Below, in pieces: positions 1 to 6,962 of a stretch of 7,479 bases of DNA. The stretch is from Flavisolibacter sp. (GTDB lineage Bacteria > Bacteroidota > Bacteroidia > Chitinophagales > Chitinophagaceae). Position 1 is the first letter of the stretch. Every line of letters begins with the position of its first letter. The notes below the pieces were generated by a model. That model made no database searches. It had not been told where the DNA came from and was given only the letters and a program-made list of their open reading frames with translations. The DNA lies in assembly GCA_013695175.1 (NCBI GenBank), contig JACDAZ010000024.1, forward strand, positions 1-7,479. Direction: 5' to 3'. A program made the translations under genes and the position numbers.

Positions 1-679
1 ATTTTACTATACGTCCATTATATAGGACATGCACAAAATCCGGAACTATATAATCCAATAAACGCTGGTAGTGGGTGACTACCAACACTGCATTATCCTT
101 ATTTCTTAATTGATTTACACCATTTGCTACAATGCGTATGGCGTCAATATCCAAACCTGAATCTGTTTCATCAAGTATGGCCAGCTTAGGTTGCAGCATT
201 GCCATCTGGAAAATTTCATTTCTCTTTTTCTCACCACCGGAAAAACCCTCGTTAAGTGAACGGCTTAATAAAGACTGGTCAATATTTACCAGCTTCATTT
301 TTTCTTTCATCAATTTTAAAAATTGCAAAGCATCAAGTGGTTCTTCGCCCCTGAACTTTTTTACTTCATTAACTGCAGTTTTTATAAAGTTGGTTGTAGT
401 TAAACCCGGAATCTCTATAGGATATTGAAAGGCAAGGAAGATTCCTTCACCGGCTCTGTCTTCCGGAGAAAGTTCCAAAAGATCTTTTCCTAAAAAATCT
501 ACGGAACCTTCTGTTACTTCAAAATTTTCACGACCTGCCAAAACAGAAGCCATCGTGCTTTTTCCTGAACCATTGGGTCCCATTAAAGCATGAACTTCTC
601 CGGCTCTTATTTCAAGGTTAATTCCGTTTAATATCTGCTTTCCTTCAATGCCTGCATGTAAATTCCGTATTGTTAACAT
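1..679 (-). CDS. sufC: SufC, Fe-S cluster assembly ATPase (3' end cut by window edge)
   Basis: This is the ABC-type ATPase of the SUF system. In the known family it binds SufB and SufD in the cytosol and drives the conformational change needed to build Fe-S clusters on the SufBCD scaffold. The minus strand reads open from ATG (677-679) to the window edge, giving 226 residues. SufC proteins are about 250 residues, so only about 25 C-terminal residues are missing. Visible motifs in order are Walker A GPNGSGKST (34-42), Q-loop Gln85 in FQYP, the SufC-type signature NEGFSGGEKKRNEI (143-156), Walker B and D-loop LAILDETDSGLD (166-177), and the switch His203 in VTHYQ. Walker B ends in Asp-Glu, so the catalytic Glu is present. 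It lies 61 bases downstream of sufB on the same strand, across an AT-rich gap with no Shine-Dalgarno sequence and no clear terminator, so co-transcription is likely. No other start fits the family N-terminus. Confidence 0.96.
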   Translation of the reverse strand, partial: MLTIRNLHAGIEGKQILNGINLEIRAGEVHALMGPNGSGKSTMASVLAGRENFEVTEGSVDFLGKDLLELSPEDRAGEGIFLAFQYPIEIPGLTTTNFIKTAVNEVKKFRGEEPLDALQFLKLMKEKMKLVNIDQSLLSRSLNEGFSGGEKKRNEIFQMAMLQPKLAILDETDSGLDIDAIRIVANGVNQLRNKDNAVLVVTHYQRLLDYIVPDFVHVLYNGRIVK

Positions 680-740
680 TTGATATTATAAATTTTGAAT
701 TTTAAATTCTTGAATCTGTACTTAATAAGCACCTAAAATA

Positions 741-2219
741 TTATCCAACGCTGCCCTCTAAACTAATTGCCAAAAGCTTTTGTGCTTCCACTGCAAATTC
801 CATTGGTAAATGCGCCATTACTTCTTTGGCAAATCCGTTTACAATTAAAGCAACTGCAGTTTCAGTATTGATACCTCTTTGATTGCAATAAAAGATCTGG
901 TCTTCACCAATTTTTGAAGTTGTAGCCTCGTGTTCTACAACACCTGTGTTGTTTCTTACTTCTATATATGGGAAAGTATGAGCTCCGCATTTATCACCCA
1001 GCAACAGTGAATCGCACTGTGAAAAGTTTCTTGAATTAGAAGCATTTTTCCCTATCTGTACAAGTCCCCTGTAACTGTTATTACTAAAGCCTGCCGATAT
1101 ACCTTTTGAAACGATGCGACTACGTGTGTTTTTACCGATGTGTAACATTTTGGTACCGGTATCTGCCTGCTGGTAATTGTTGGTAACTGCAACTGAATAA
1201 AATTCACCAATAGAATTATCACCCTTCAATATTACACTTGGATATTTCCATGTTATTGCTGAACCGGTTTCAACCTGTGTCCAGGAAATTTTTGAATTAA
1301 CGCCTTTACAGATACCTCTTTTTGTTACAAAATTGTATATACCACCCTTTCCTTCTTTATCACCGGGATACCAGTTTTGAACAGTTGAATATTTTATTTC
1401 AGCATTATCCAGTGCTACCAATTCCACAACTGCTGCATGCAATTGATTTTCATCACGCATGGGTGCAGTGCAACCTTCCAGGTAGCTAACATAACTTCCT
1501 TCTTCTGCAACAATTAATGTACGCTCAAACTGACCGGTATTTTCTGCATTGATCCTGAAATAAGTAGATAATTCCATTGGGCAACGAACACCTTTTGGAA
1601 TAAATACAAAAGAACCATCGCTAAATACGGCAGAATTTAAGGCAGCAAAATAATTATCTGTTACGGGAACAACTGAACTTAAATATTTTTTTACCAGATC
1701 AGGGTGTTCCTGTATGGCTTCACTCATGGAGCAAAAGATGACACCTAACTCACCAAGTTGTTTCTTAAAAGTAGTTGCAATAGAAACACTGTCAATAACA
1801 GCATCAACAGCAACCCCGGTTAATCTTTTCTGCTCATTTAATGAAATACCAAGTTTTTCAAATGTTTTTCTTAACTCGGGGTCAATATCATCCAAACTAT
1901 CAAGAGCTATTTTTTGTTTTGGGGCAGAATAATAAATAATATCCTGGTAATCAATAGGACCATATTTTACGTTTGGCCAATGCGGTTCCACCATTTTCAG
2001 CCATTGCCTGTATGCCTTCAGCCTCCACTCCAGCATCCATTCAGGTTCATTCTTTTTTGCTGAAATAAATCGAACGGTATCTTCACTTAATCCCCGCGGA
2101 GCTTCATCTGCTTCAATATCAGTAACAAACCCATACTTATATTCACCCTGAACTGTTCTTTCAATGGTACTCAGACTATCGTCAACTGAACTCTTTTCAG
2201 GCAATACTTCTGTTTTCAT
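741..2219 (-). CDS. sufB: SufB, Fe-S cluster assembly scaffold protein
   Basis: SufB is the scaffold subunit of the cytosolic SufBC2D complex, on which Fe-S clusters are built from cysteine-derived sulfur before transfer to carriers. The 492 residues nearly match the 495 of E. coli SufB. An N-terminal helical domain (about 1-130) is followed by the SufBD beta-helix core (about 200-460). The C-terminal block is highly conserved: Cys402 in SQCDS corresponds by position from the C-terminus to E. coli Cys405, Cys411 lies in KCGAHTFPY, and His430/Glu431 in VEHEATTS match E. coli His433/Glu434. These are the residues known to matter for sulfur transfer and cluster assembly. The protein ends in the family-typical [13 protein letters not shown]. 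The ATG at 2217-2219 gives the expected N-terminus. A TAATTTTG promoter box lies four bases upstream. sufC follows, and sufD/sufS would be expected beyond the left edge. The gene is intact and no key residue is missing. Confidence 0.97.
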   Translation of the reverse strand: MKTEVLPEKSSVDDSLSTIERTVQGEYKYGFVTDIEADEAPRGLSEDTVRFISAKKNEPEWMLEWRLKAYRQWLKMVEPHWPNVKYGPIDYQDIIYYSAPKQKIALDSLDDIDPELRKTFEKLGISLNEQKRLTGVAVDAVIDSVSIATTFKKQLGELGVIFCSMSEAIQEHPDLVKKYLSSVVPVTDNYFAALNSAVFSDGSFVFIPKGVRCPMELSTYFRINAENTGQFERTLIVAEEGSYVSYLEGCTAPMRDENQLHAAVVELVALDNAEIKYSTVQNWYPGDKEGKGGIYNFVTKRGICKGVNSKISWTQVETGSAITWKYPSVILKGDNSIGEFYSVAVTNNYQQADTGTKMLHIGKNTRSRIVSKGISAGFSNNSYRGLVQIGKNASNSRNFSQCDSLLLGDKCGAHTFPYIEVRNNTGVVEHEATTSKIGEDQIFYCNQRGINTETAVALIVNGFAKEVMAHLPMEFAVEAQKLLAISLEGSVG

Positions 2220-2223
2220 GCTG

Positions 2224-2231
2224 CAAAATTA
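2224..2231 (-). promoter_or_regulatory. -7 promoter box for sufBC (TAATTTTG)
   Basis: On the minus strand the sequence reads TAATTTTG-CAGC-ATG, matching the Bacteroidota -7 consensus TAnnTTTG exactly and ending four bases before the sufB start. No TTTG -33 element is visible 19-21 bases upstream; the nearest match is a TTTA at spacing 22. If this box is used, transcription would begin at or within a few bases of the start codon, giving a leaderless or nearly leaderless mRNA. The call rests on the single-box match and its position. Confidence 0.55.
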
Positions 2232-2267
2232 CCGCTATTTGTACTAAAAAGTATAAACCGATTTGCT

Positions 2268-2326
2268 AAAGGAGGAATTTAATGCTAAGAAAATGTTTAA
2301 AACAGGTCATTTTAAATATTGAGTAA
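2268..2326 (+). other. Possible 14-codon small ORF with a perfect Shine-Dalgarno sequence
   Basis: AAAGGAGG (2268-2275) is followed six bases later by ATG (2282-2284) and a short reading frame ending at TAA (2324-2326), coding MLRKCLKQVILNIE. A full Shine-Dalgarno match at ideal spacing is unusual in this phylum, whose genes rarely use one; none of the other genes here has one. There is no homology basis for calling it a real peptide, and the probable promoter of the next gene lies downstream of it. It may be a chance match. Confidence 0.2.
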
Positions 2327-2333
2327 CAACAGG

Positions 2334-2358
2334 AATAATGATTCCTTATATCATTATT
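2334..2358. repeat. 9-base inverted repeat in the divergent intergenic region
   Basis: AATAATGAT (2334-2342) and ATCATTATT (2350-2358) are perfect inverted copies separated by seven bases, lying between sufB and the DUF2807 gene just upstream of the latter's putative promoter. The left arm is nested in a second small inverted repeat, GGAAT (2332-2336) and ATTCC (2341-2345). It lacks a GC-rich stem and a T-tract, so it does not look like an intrinsic terminator. A regulator binding site is possible, but the AT-rich composition makes chance a real alternative. Confidence 0.3.
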
Positions 2359-2368
2359 ATTTATGGGT

Positions 2369-2394
2369 GTAACATTTTACCAGGTCCTGGCGTA
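2369..2394 (+). promoter_or_regulatory. Putative ECF-sigma-type promoter (GTAAC-N17-CGTA)
   Basis: GTAAC (2369-2373) and CGTA (2391-2394) are separated by 17 bases and lie 25 bases before the ATG of the DUF2807 gene. The motif pair resembles ECF sigma factor promoters (-35 with an AAC core, -10 with a CGT core) rather than the housekeeping TAnnTTTG type used by the neighbours. Transcription would start near 2400, giving a leader of about 18 bases. The spacer contains the small palindrome CCAGG-T-CCTGG (2380-2390). The call is by motif only. Confidence 0.4.
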
Positions 2395-2418
2395 AATCAA
2401 TAAACAAAATATAAAAAA

Positions 2419-3141
2419 ATGAAACTTCTGTTTGCATTACTCATGACTGCATTTTTACTTCCTGCTGTAGCACAAGAAAAAATAATTTTTGATAAAAACG
2501 CCGAAAAAAGAGAGATAAAATCTTTTCAATCTTTGAAAGTATCACAGGGAATAAGAGTGATCCTGCACCAGGGAAATGAAGAAGCATTGGCTATCAGTGC
2601 TGATAAAAAAGAATATGCCGATGCAGTAAAAACAGAAGTTGTAAATGGTGAACTTAGAATTTATATTGAACAGTCAATGAATAAATGGTGGCAGCAATTA
2701 AGAAAAACAGGTGTACAGGTAAAAGCTTATGTTTCTTATAAATCTTTAAAAAATATAGATGCCAGTTCAGGTGCTCATGTAAAAATTGATAATTCTTTAA
2801 ATGAGCAACATATAAAAGTTGATCTTTCTTCAGGGGCATCAATTGCAGGAATTATAAATGCCGGAACATTAACTATGGATCAAAGCAGTGGTGCTAAAAG
2901 TGAACTTAAAGGAAATGTTCAAAATCTTTCATTATCTGCCAGCAGTGGCGCTCATTTTAATGGATATGGATTGATAGCTAAACAGGGGAATGCAAATGCC
3001 AGCAGCGGAGGTAAAATACAGTTAACGGTTCAGGATAAATTTACTGCCCATGCAAGTAGTGGAGGTGGTATTATTTATAGAGGCGAAGGAACTGCTTCAA
3101 CACACACAAGTAGTGGAGGTAAGATAAGGAAAGCAGGATAA
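2419..3141 (+). CDS. Secreted DUF2807-family (head GIN domain) beta-helix protein
   Basis: This is a 240-residue exported protein of the DUF2807 family ('putative auto-transporter adhesin, head GIN domain'), common in Bacteroidota and of unknown biochemical role. A classical signal peptide is visible: MK, hydrophobic core about 3-14, and an Ala-Val-Ala cleavage site after residue 18 leaving Gln at the new N-terminus. There is no lipobox Cys. Residues 30-105 contain FQSLKVSQGIRVILHQG, the usual opening of the domain. From 116 onward the tetrapeptide SSGA or SSGG occurs seven times (116, 137, 156, 175, 195, 213, 231), spaced 18-21 residues apart, as expected for turns of a right-handed beta-helix. 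A periplasmic or surface location is likely. The ATG is preceded by an A-rich stretch with no Shine-Dalgarno sequence, and an ECF-like promoter lies 25 bases upstream. Such proteins are often found with ECF sigma/anti-sigma genes, but none is in this window. Despite the family name, adhesion is not established. Confidence 0.9.
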   Translation: MKLLFALLMTAFLLPAVAQEKIIFDKNAEKREIKSFQSLKVSQGIRVILHQGNEEALAISADKKEYADAVKTEVVNGELRIYIEQSMNKWWQQLRKTGVQVKAYVSYKSLKNIDASSGAHVKIDNSLNEQHIKVDLSSGASIAGIINAGTLTMDQSSGAKSELKGNVQNLSLSASSGAHFNGYGLIAKQGNANASSGGKIQLTVQDKFTAHASSGGGIIYRGEGTASTHTSSGGKIRKAG

Positions 3142-3196
3142 TTACATTTTCATATAAAATAAAATCAGCATACGGCTTTATTTAATACGAACTAAT

Positions 3197-3204
3197 TAAA
3201 TTTG
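3197..3204 (+). promoter_or_regulatory. -7 promoter box for the response regulator (TAAATTTG)
   Basis: TAAATTTG matches the Bacteroidota -7 consensus exactly and ends four bases before the regulator's ATG (TAAATTTG-GTGT-ATG), the same spacing as at sufB. There is no TTTG at -33 spacing; TTTA at 3177-3180 is the closest. The TAA at 3197-3199 within the box is also the in-frame stop that rules out any start upstream of 3209. Confidence 0.5.
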
Positions 3205-3208
3205 GTGT

Positions 3209-3619
3209 ATGCATACCTGCACCAATTTAATTCTCATAGCTGAAGATGATCCTGAAGACCAGGAACTGATTGCTTACGCTTTTTTTAAAGCAGATCCTTC
3301 CATTGAAATCCATATAGTTACTAATGGGATTGAAGTATTAAATTATTTAAATATTTTAGATTCCAATAAACTTCCTTGTGTAATCTTATTGGATTATAAT
3401 ATGCCTGAGTTAAATGGAGCTCAAGTTATTCAACACCTTTCTCCTGATAGCAGGTTTAAAAGTATACCTAAAATCATATTGAGCACATCAGATAATCCAA
3501 TTTTTATACAGGAATCATTTAGTAACGGGGCAAATGATTATAAAGTAAAGCCAGATAATATGTCTGATTTAGTAATCATAGCCAAAGAATTAGTGATCCT
3601 CTGTAAAAATGCTGCTTAA
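3209..3619 (+). CDS. Single-domain response regulator (receiver domain only)
   Basis: This 136-residue protein is a CheY-like receiver domain with no output domain. The acidic pocket Glu12-Asp13-Asp14 (AEDDPED), phospho-acceptor Asp62 in ILLDYNMPELNG (59-70), the Ser92/Thr93 position in IILSTSD, and Lys114-Pro115 in YKVKP are all present, so phosphorylation should be possible. Sequences of this kind (AEDDPEDQ..., LLDYNMP...NG) resemble the Rcp1/CheY-like regulators often encoded beside bacteriophytochrome or PAS histidine kinases. It probably acts as a phosphate shuttle or by protein-protein contact rather than on DNA. The soluble PAS kinase at 4879-6771 on the same strand is the obvious candidate partner, but an unrelated enzyme gene lies between. 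An in-frame stop at 3197 fixes the start at 3209. There is no Shine-Dalgarno sequence. Confidence 0.93.
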   Translation: MHTCTNLILIAEDDPEDQELIAYAFFKADPSIEIHIVTNGIEVLNYLNILDSNKLPCVILLDYNMPELNGAQVIQHLSPDSRFKSIPKIILSTSDNPIFIQESFSNGANDYKVKPDNMSDLVIIAKELVILCKNAA

Positions 3620-3655
3620 GCCTTTAGATTGTTTAATTTTTCAAATTTATTAAGA

Positions 3656-3686
3656 TTTGCAAATATGTTGCTAAACCATAAATTTG
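3656..3686 (+). promoter_or_regulatory. Complete Bacteroidota promoter (TTTG-N19-TAAATTTG)
   Basis: TTTG (3656-3659) and TAAATTTG (3679-3686) are separated by exactly 19 bases, a full match to the -33/-7 consensus of the phylum's housekeeping sigma factor. The box ends 18 bases before the ATG of the acyl-CoA dehydrogenase-like gene, predicting a leader of about 10-14 bases. This is the best-formed promoter in the window and would also serve the kinase gene, which follows the enzyme gene closely. Confidence 0.75.
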
Positions 3687-3704
3687 GCAGCTTAACCATA
3701 CATA

Positions 3705-4862
3705 ATGTCTGATTTAAAAAAATGGATTGTAACCGCAAATGGTATTGCAAATGATATAGCCCGGAAGGAAGCTTTGGAAGCAGATAGAGATGGAAAATGG
3801 GTACACAAAACCATGACGGCTTTAAAGGAGACAAAACTAACCGGGTTAGTAGTACCAAAAGAAAACGGAGGTTTAGGCGGCGGACTTTATGCGCTGGCGA
3901 GAATTAGCGAGGAGTTAGGAAAGGCTTATTCATCTGCAGGATTATGTTTTGGAATGCATTGTGTAGGTGCTGCTGTAATTGCTGCCAAAGCAACCGATTA
4001 TCAGAAGAAAAAATATCTGCAACCAATTGCGGAAGGAGAACATATAACTTCTCTTGCACTAAGTGAGCCAGGTACAGGAGCTCATTTTTATTTTCCACAA
4101 ACTTCTTTACTACCTACTTCACAAGATGATTTTATTGTAAATGGTGATAAAACCTTTATTACCAATGGAGGTCATGCAGATTCCTATGTAGTATCAACTT
4201 TAGGAGCCAGTGAAGACGCCACCGCCGATCAATTTTCCTGTATTATTTTAGAAGCAAATCAACCCGGTATAATTTGGGGTGATCCATGGAATGGTTTAGG
4301 AATGCGTGGTAATTCTTCCTGTCCGGCTCATTTAAATGACATACATATTTCCGGTAATCAAATTTTAGGAGAGAAAGGCGACCAGTTGTGGTATATTTTT
4401 AATGTTGTGGCACCCTATTTTTTAATGAGTATGGCAGGCACTTATTTAGGAATAGCGGAAGCTGCCTTGCAGGAAGCAAAAAATGTGCTTGCAAAAAGGC
4501 ACTATATGCATAGTGGAACCGGTTTGGCACAGGTTTCTATATTACAACACCGCCTGGGTACTTTATGGTCGAATGTGGAACGAACAAGACGTCTTATTTA
4601 TAATGCAGCACAACTGGGTGATAATGGAGAACCGGAGGCCATCACTCATATACTTGCAGCGAAAGCAGAAGTAGGACATTGTGTGGTTGATGTAGTAAAT
4701 GAAGCCATGACTTTGGCAGGTGGAATTGGCTATAGAGAAAATGGTTTATTGGGAATGTACCTGAGGGATGCAAGAGCTGCTCATGTTATGTCACCTACCA
4801 CTGATCTACTTTACACCTGGCTTGGCAGAGTATTGCTTGATCAACCTATTTTATCTGATTAA
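3705..4862 (+). CDS. Acyl-CoA dehydrogenase-family flavoprotein lacking the usual catalytic Glu
   Basis: The 385 residues are full length for the acyl-CoA dehydrogenase (ACAD) fold. A helical N-terminal domain (about 5-110) is followed by a beta-barrel middle domain with the FAD/substrate motif LALSEPGTGAHF (117-128), NGDKTFITNGGHAD (146-159) and GLGMRGNSSCP (197-207). A C-terminal helical domain (about 230-378) carries LAGGIGYRENGLLGMYLRDARAAH. ACADs use FAD to form an alpha-beta double bond in acyl-CoA, with a catalytic Glu either before EGT in the last helices (medium-chain type) or in helix G (isovaleryl type). By alignment from LRDAR, the first position is Ser363 (SPT instead of EGT). 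Counting from LG (248-249), the helix-G position is Phe239. Both lack Glu, so the reaction is uncertain; monooxygenase-like or other ACAD-fold chemistry is possible. A full consensus promoter precedes it and the kinase gene starts 16 bases after its stop. The ATG at 3705 fits the family N-terminus. Confidence 0.9.
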   Translation: MSDLKKWIVTANGIANDIARKEALEADRDGKWVHKTMTALKETKLTGLVVPKENGGLGGGLYALARISEELGKAYSSAGLCFGMHCVGAAVIAAKATDYQKKKYLQPIAEGEHITSLALSEPGTGAHFYFPQTSLLPTSQDDFIVNGDKTFITNGGHADSYVVSTLGASEDATADQFSCIILEANQPGIIWGDPWNGLGMRGNSSCPAHLNDIHISGNQILGEKGDQLWYIFNVVAPYFLMSMAGTYLGIAEAALQEAKNVLAKRHYMHSGTGLAQVSILQHRLGTLWSNVERTRRLIYNAAQLGDNGEPEAITHILAAKAEVGHCVVDVVNEAMTLAGGIGYRENGLLGMYLRDARAAHVMSPTTDLLYTWLGRVLLDQPILSD

Positions 4863-4878
4863 CTTTTAATCTTATTAC

Positions 4879-6771
4879 TTGGCTACCATTCATCATATAG
4901 GCTTAGGTAATTTGTTTTCAGTAATAAAACAAAAGTTGAATGATAACCATACTTTTAAAGATACTTTAGATAATGAAAGTTTAGCTTTAGCTGATCTGTA
5001 TATAATAGGCCCCGTAGAAAAAAATCCTGTTGGAATTGTTCAAAAAATTGCTTCAAAAGACCCGTATTTATCTATAATTGTAATGGCCTATAGTTCTGAT
5101 TTTAATGAACTCAAAAGAAAAATTCAGTTTGCCCCTTTTGTTGGGAAGAACACCCAATGCATTGCTTTAAATGAAAATTTTGATTTTGAAAAAGCCTTTA
5201 ACAATGCCAGGCTCCGGACTACTCAACGGCGCTCATTTAGGAAAATAAATAATTTACCGAATGCTGTTACATCTTTTTCTGCATCTGCGGTTAAGGTGGA
5301 AGATGTTGGAACCTTTCTGGAGCAGGCACCTGTTGGAGCTATATTAATTGATGATAAAAACACAATTGTTGCAATTAATAAAAAGGCTAAAGAATTGTTT
5401 TCTTTAGAAGAAAACCGGACTTATATTCTCTCAGATATTTTTCCGGCAGTTATAATACAGGACATGCAAATTGGTTTTGGAGCAGGTACAAATCGCCTTT
5501 CCAAAATTATTCACAATAATGATCTTTTTTTAGAGCTGCATCTTTCTGAAGTTGTAAACAGACAGGGTAAAGCCCTGAATATTTTACTTGTAAACGATGT
5601 AACAGAGCGAAAAAGAAAAGAAGATGCTTTAAAAGAAAGCGAGGAAATGTTCAGGTTGATGGCAGAAGCTATGCCTCAAAAAGTTTGGACAGCCGATGAA
5701 AAAGGTAGAATTCAATATTTTAACCAACATTGGGTTACTTATACGGGATATACCATTGATGAATTACAAACTGGTTTATGGCAGGAGGCAATTCATCCTA
5801 ACGATATTGGTAATTTTTTAGAAACATGGAATAAAGCATTATCAAGTGGCCAGGCTTATGAGATGGAAGAAAGAATTAGAGACAAAAAAGGATCATTCAG
5901 ATGGCACCTGGTTAGGGCTGTTCCCCGAAAAAATGCAGATGGTAAAGTGTTAATGTGGATTGGAACCAACACAGACATTCATGAACAAAAAGAATTCGCT
6001 GTTGAATTAGAACACAGGGTTGAAGAAAGAACATTTGAACTGGAGAAAAGCAATAGCGAGTTAGAACAGTTTGTGTACATCACCAGTCACGATTTGCAGG
6101 AACCTTTAAGGAAAATAAGAATGTTTAGTGATATGTTGACTTCTGATTCACTTCATATTGAAAGTTCAGCAAAATCAAGGATAGAAAAGATCAGCGCAAC
6201 GGCACAGCGAATGACTACTTTATTAAAAGCACTGCTCAATTTTACACAAATGAGCAAACAAGAACAGCTAGAAGATACTGATTTAAATGTTATTATTTCA
6301 AAAGCTCTTGGCGACCTTGAACTTACCATAAATGAAAAAAATGCAACCATCTCTGTAGATAATCTTCCTGTACTTAAAGCTATTCCTGTACAAATGCACC
6401 AGTTGTTTTACAATTTAATAACCAATGCACTTAAATTTTCCAAAACTGAAATTACACCTGTTATTCAAATCATTTCAACTACTGCGGAAAAGCAACTTAT
6501 AGAACAACATCCTTATCTTAACAAGGATAAACTTTATTACGAAATAGTTATTCAGGATAATGGAATAGGATTCGATCCACAATTTACAGATCAGATTTTT
6601 AACATTTTTCAGAGATTACATAATAGAACAGCTTATGCCGGAACAGGTATAGGATTAGCTCTTTGTAAAAAAGTAGTGAATAATCACCATGGTGCTATTT
6701 ATGCTTTTTCAGAAAAAGGAAAAGGATCTTCATTTCATGTTTTGTTACCATCTGAACAGGAAATAAATTAG
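4879..6771 (+). CDS. Soluble PAS-PAS sensor histidine kinase, TTG start
   Basis: This 630-residue cytosolic histidine kinase has no membrane segment or signal peptide. Residues 1-115 look like a receiver-type alpha/beta domain without a phospho-acceptor Asp. A first PAS domain spans about 140-245 (FLEQAPVGAILIDDKNTIVAIN). A second, PAS_3-type, spans about 252-370, with MPQKVWTADEKGRIQYFN and a C-terminal MWIGTNTDIHEQK. A short coiled coil (370-395) leads to the dimerization helix with phospho-acceptor His404 in ITSHDLQEPLRK. The ATPase domain shows the N box Asn512/Asn516 in YNLITNALKF, G1 DNGIGF (560-565), an F-box region near FNIFQRLHN, and G2 GTGIGLALCKKVV (588-600). All catalytic motifs are intact. 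No DNA-binding or receiver output domain follows. The first in-frame ATG encodes Met69, inside the N-terminal domain, and an in-frame stop lies at 4867-4869, so the TTG at 4879 is the only conventional start that keeps this domain. The response regulator at 3209 is a plausible partner. The sensed signal is unknown. Confidence 0.92.
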   Translation: MATIHHIGLGNLFSVIKQKLNDNHTFKDTLDNESLALADLYIIGPVEKNPVGIVQKIASKDPYLSIIVMAYSSDFNELKRKIQFAPFVGKNTQCIALNENFDFEKAFNNARLRTTQRRSFRKINNLPNAVTSFSASAVKVEDVGTFLEQAPVGAILIDDKNTIVAINKKAKELFSLEENRTYILSDIFPAVIIQDMQIGFGAGTNRLSKIIHNNDLFLELHLSEVVNRQGKALNILLVNDVTERKRKEDALKESEEMFRLMAEAMPQKVWTADEKGRIQYFNQHWVTYTGYTIDELQTGLWQEAIHPNDIGNFLETWNKALSSGQAYEMEERIRDKKGSFRWHLVRAVPRKNADGKVLMWIGTNTDIHEQKEFAVELEHRVEERTFELEKSNSELEQFVYITSHDLQEPLRKIRMFSDMLTSDSLHIESSAKSRIEKISATAQRMTTLLKALLNFTQMSKQEQLEDTDLNVIISKALGDLELTINEKNATISVDNLPVLKAIPVQMHQLFYNLITNALKFSKTEITPVIQIISTTAEKQLIEQHPYLNKDKLYYEIVIQDNGIGFDPQFTDQIFNIFQRLHNRTAYAGTGIGLALCKKVVNNHHGAIYAFSEKGKGSSFHVLLPSEQEIN

Positions 6772-6813
6772 AAAGAAAGACTTTTTAAAAGCTGTTCATG
6801 TAATAAGGTTGCC

Positions 6814-6840
6814 AAAAAAAAGCCCGCATTGCTGCAGACT
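6814..6840 (-). terminator. Intrinsic terminator of the tRNA-Ala transcript
   Basis: On the minus strand GTCTGC (6839-6834) and GCGGGC (6827-6822) form a six-pair stem with two G·U pairs around the loop AGCAAT, followed at once by eight T residues (6821-6814). Flanking A and T bases can extend the stem. It starts ten bases after the 3' end of the tRNA. On the plus strand the two G·U pairs become A/C mismatches, so it should not work well for the kinase gene coming the other way. Confidence 0.8.
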
Positions 6841-6848
6841 TTTAAAGC

Positions 6849-6923
<75 letters not shown>

Positions 6924-6962
6924 TTTATTTTTATTAAAAAAATTTAAACTAACTGACGACCT

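Noticed and set aside
132..428. Plus-strand open frame of 98 codons
   Set aside because: It is antisense to sufC, whose minus-strand frame has all ABC ATPase motifs. The plus-strand product has no recognisable domain.
697..709. Short AT-only palindrome GAATTTTAAATTC between sufB and sufC
   Set aside because: It is a weak AT-rich stem in an AT-rich gap with no adjacent U-tract of terminator form. It is best explained by composition.
3616..3858. Minus-strand open frame of 80 codons overlapping the promoter and start of the ACAD gene
   Set aside because: It is antisense to a well-supported coding gene and to its consensus promoter, with no start-site support or recognisable domain.
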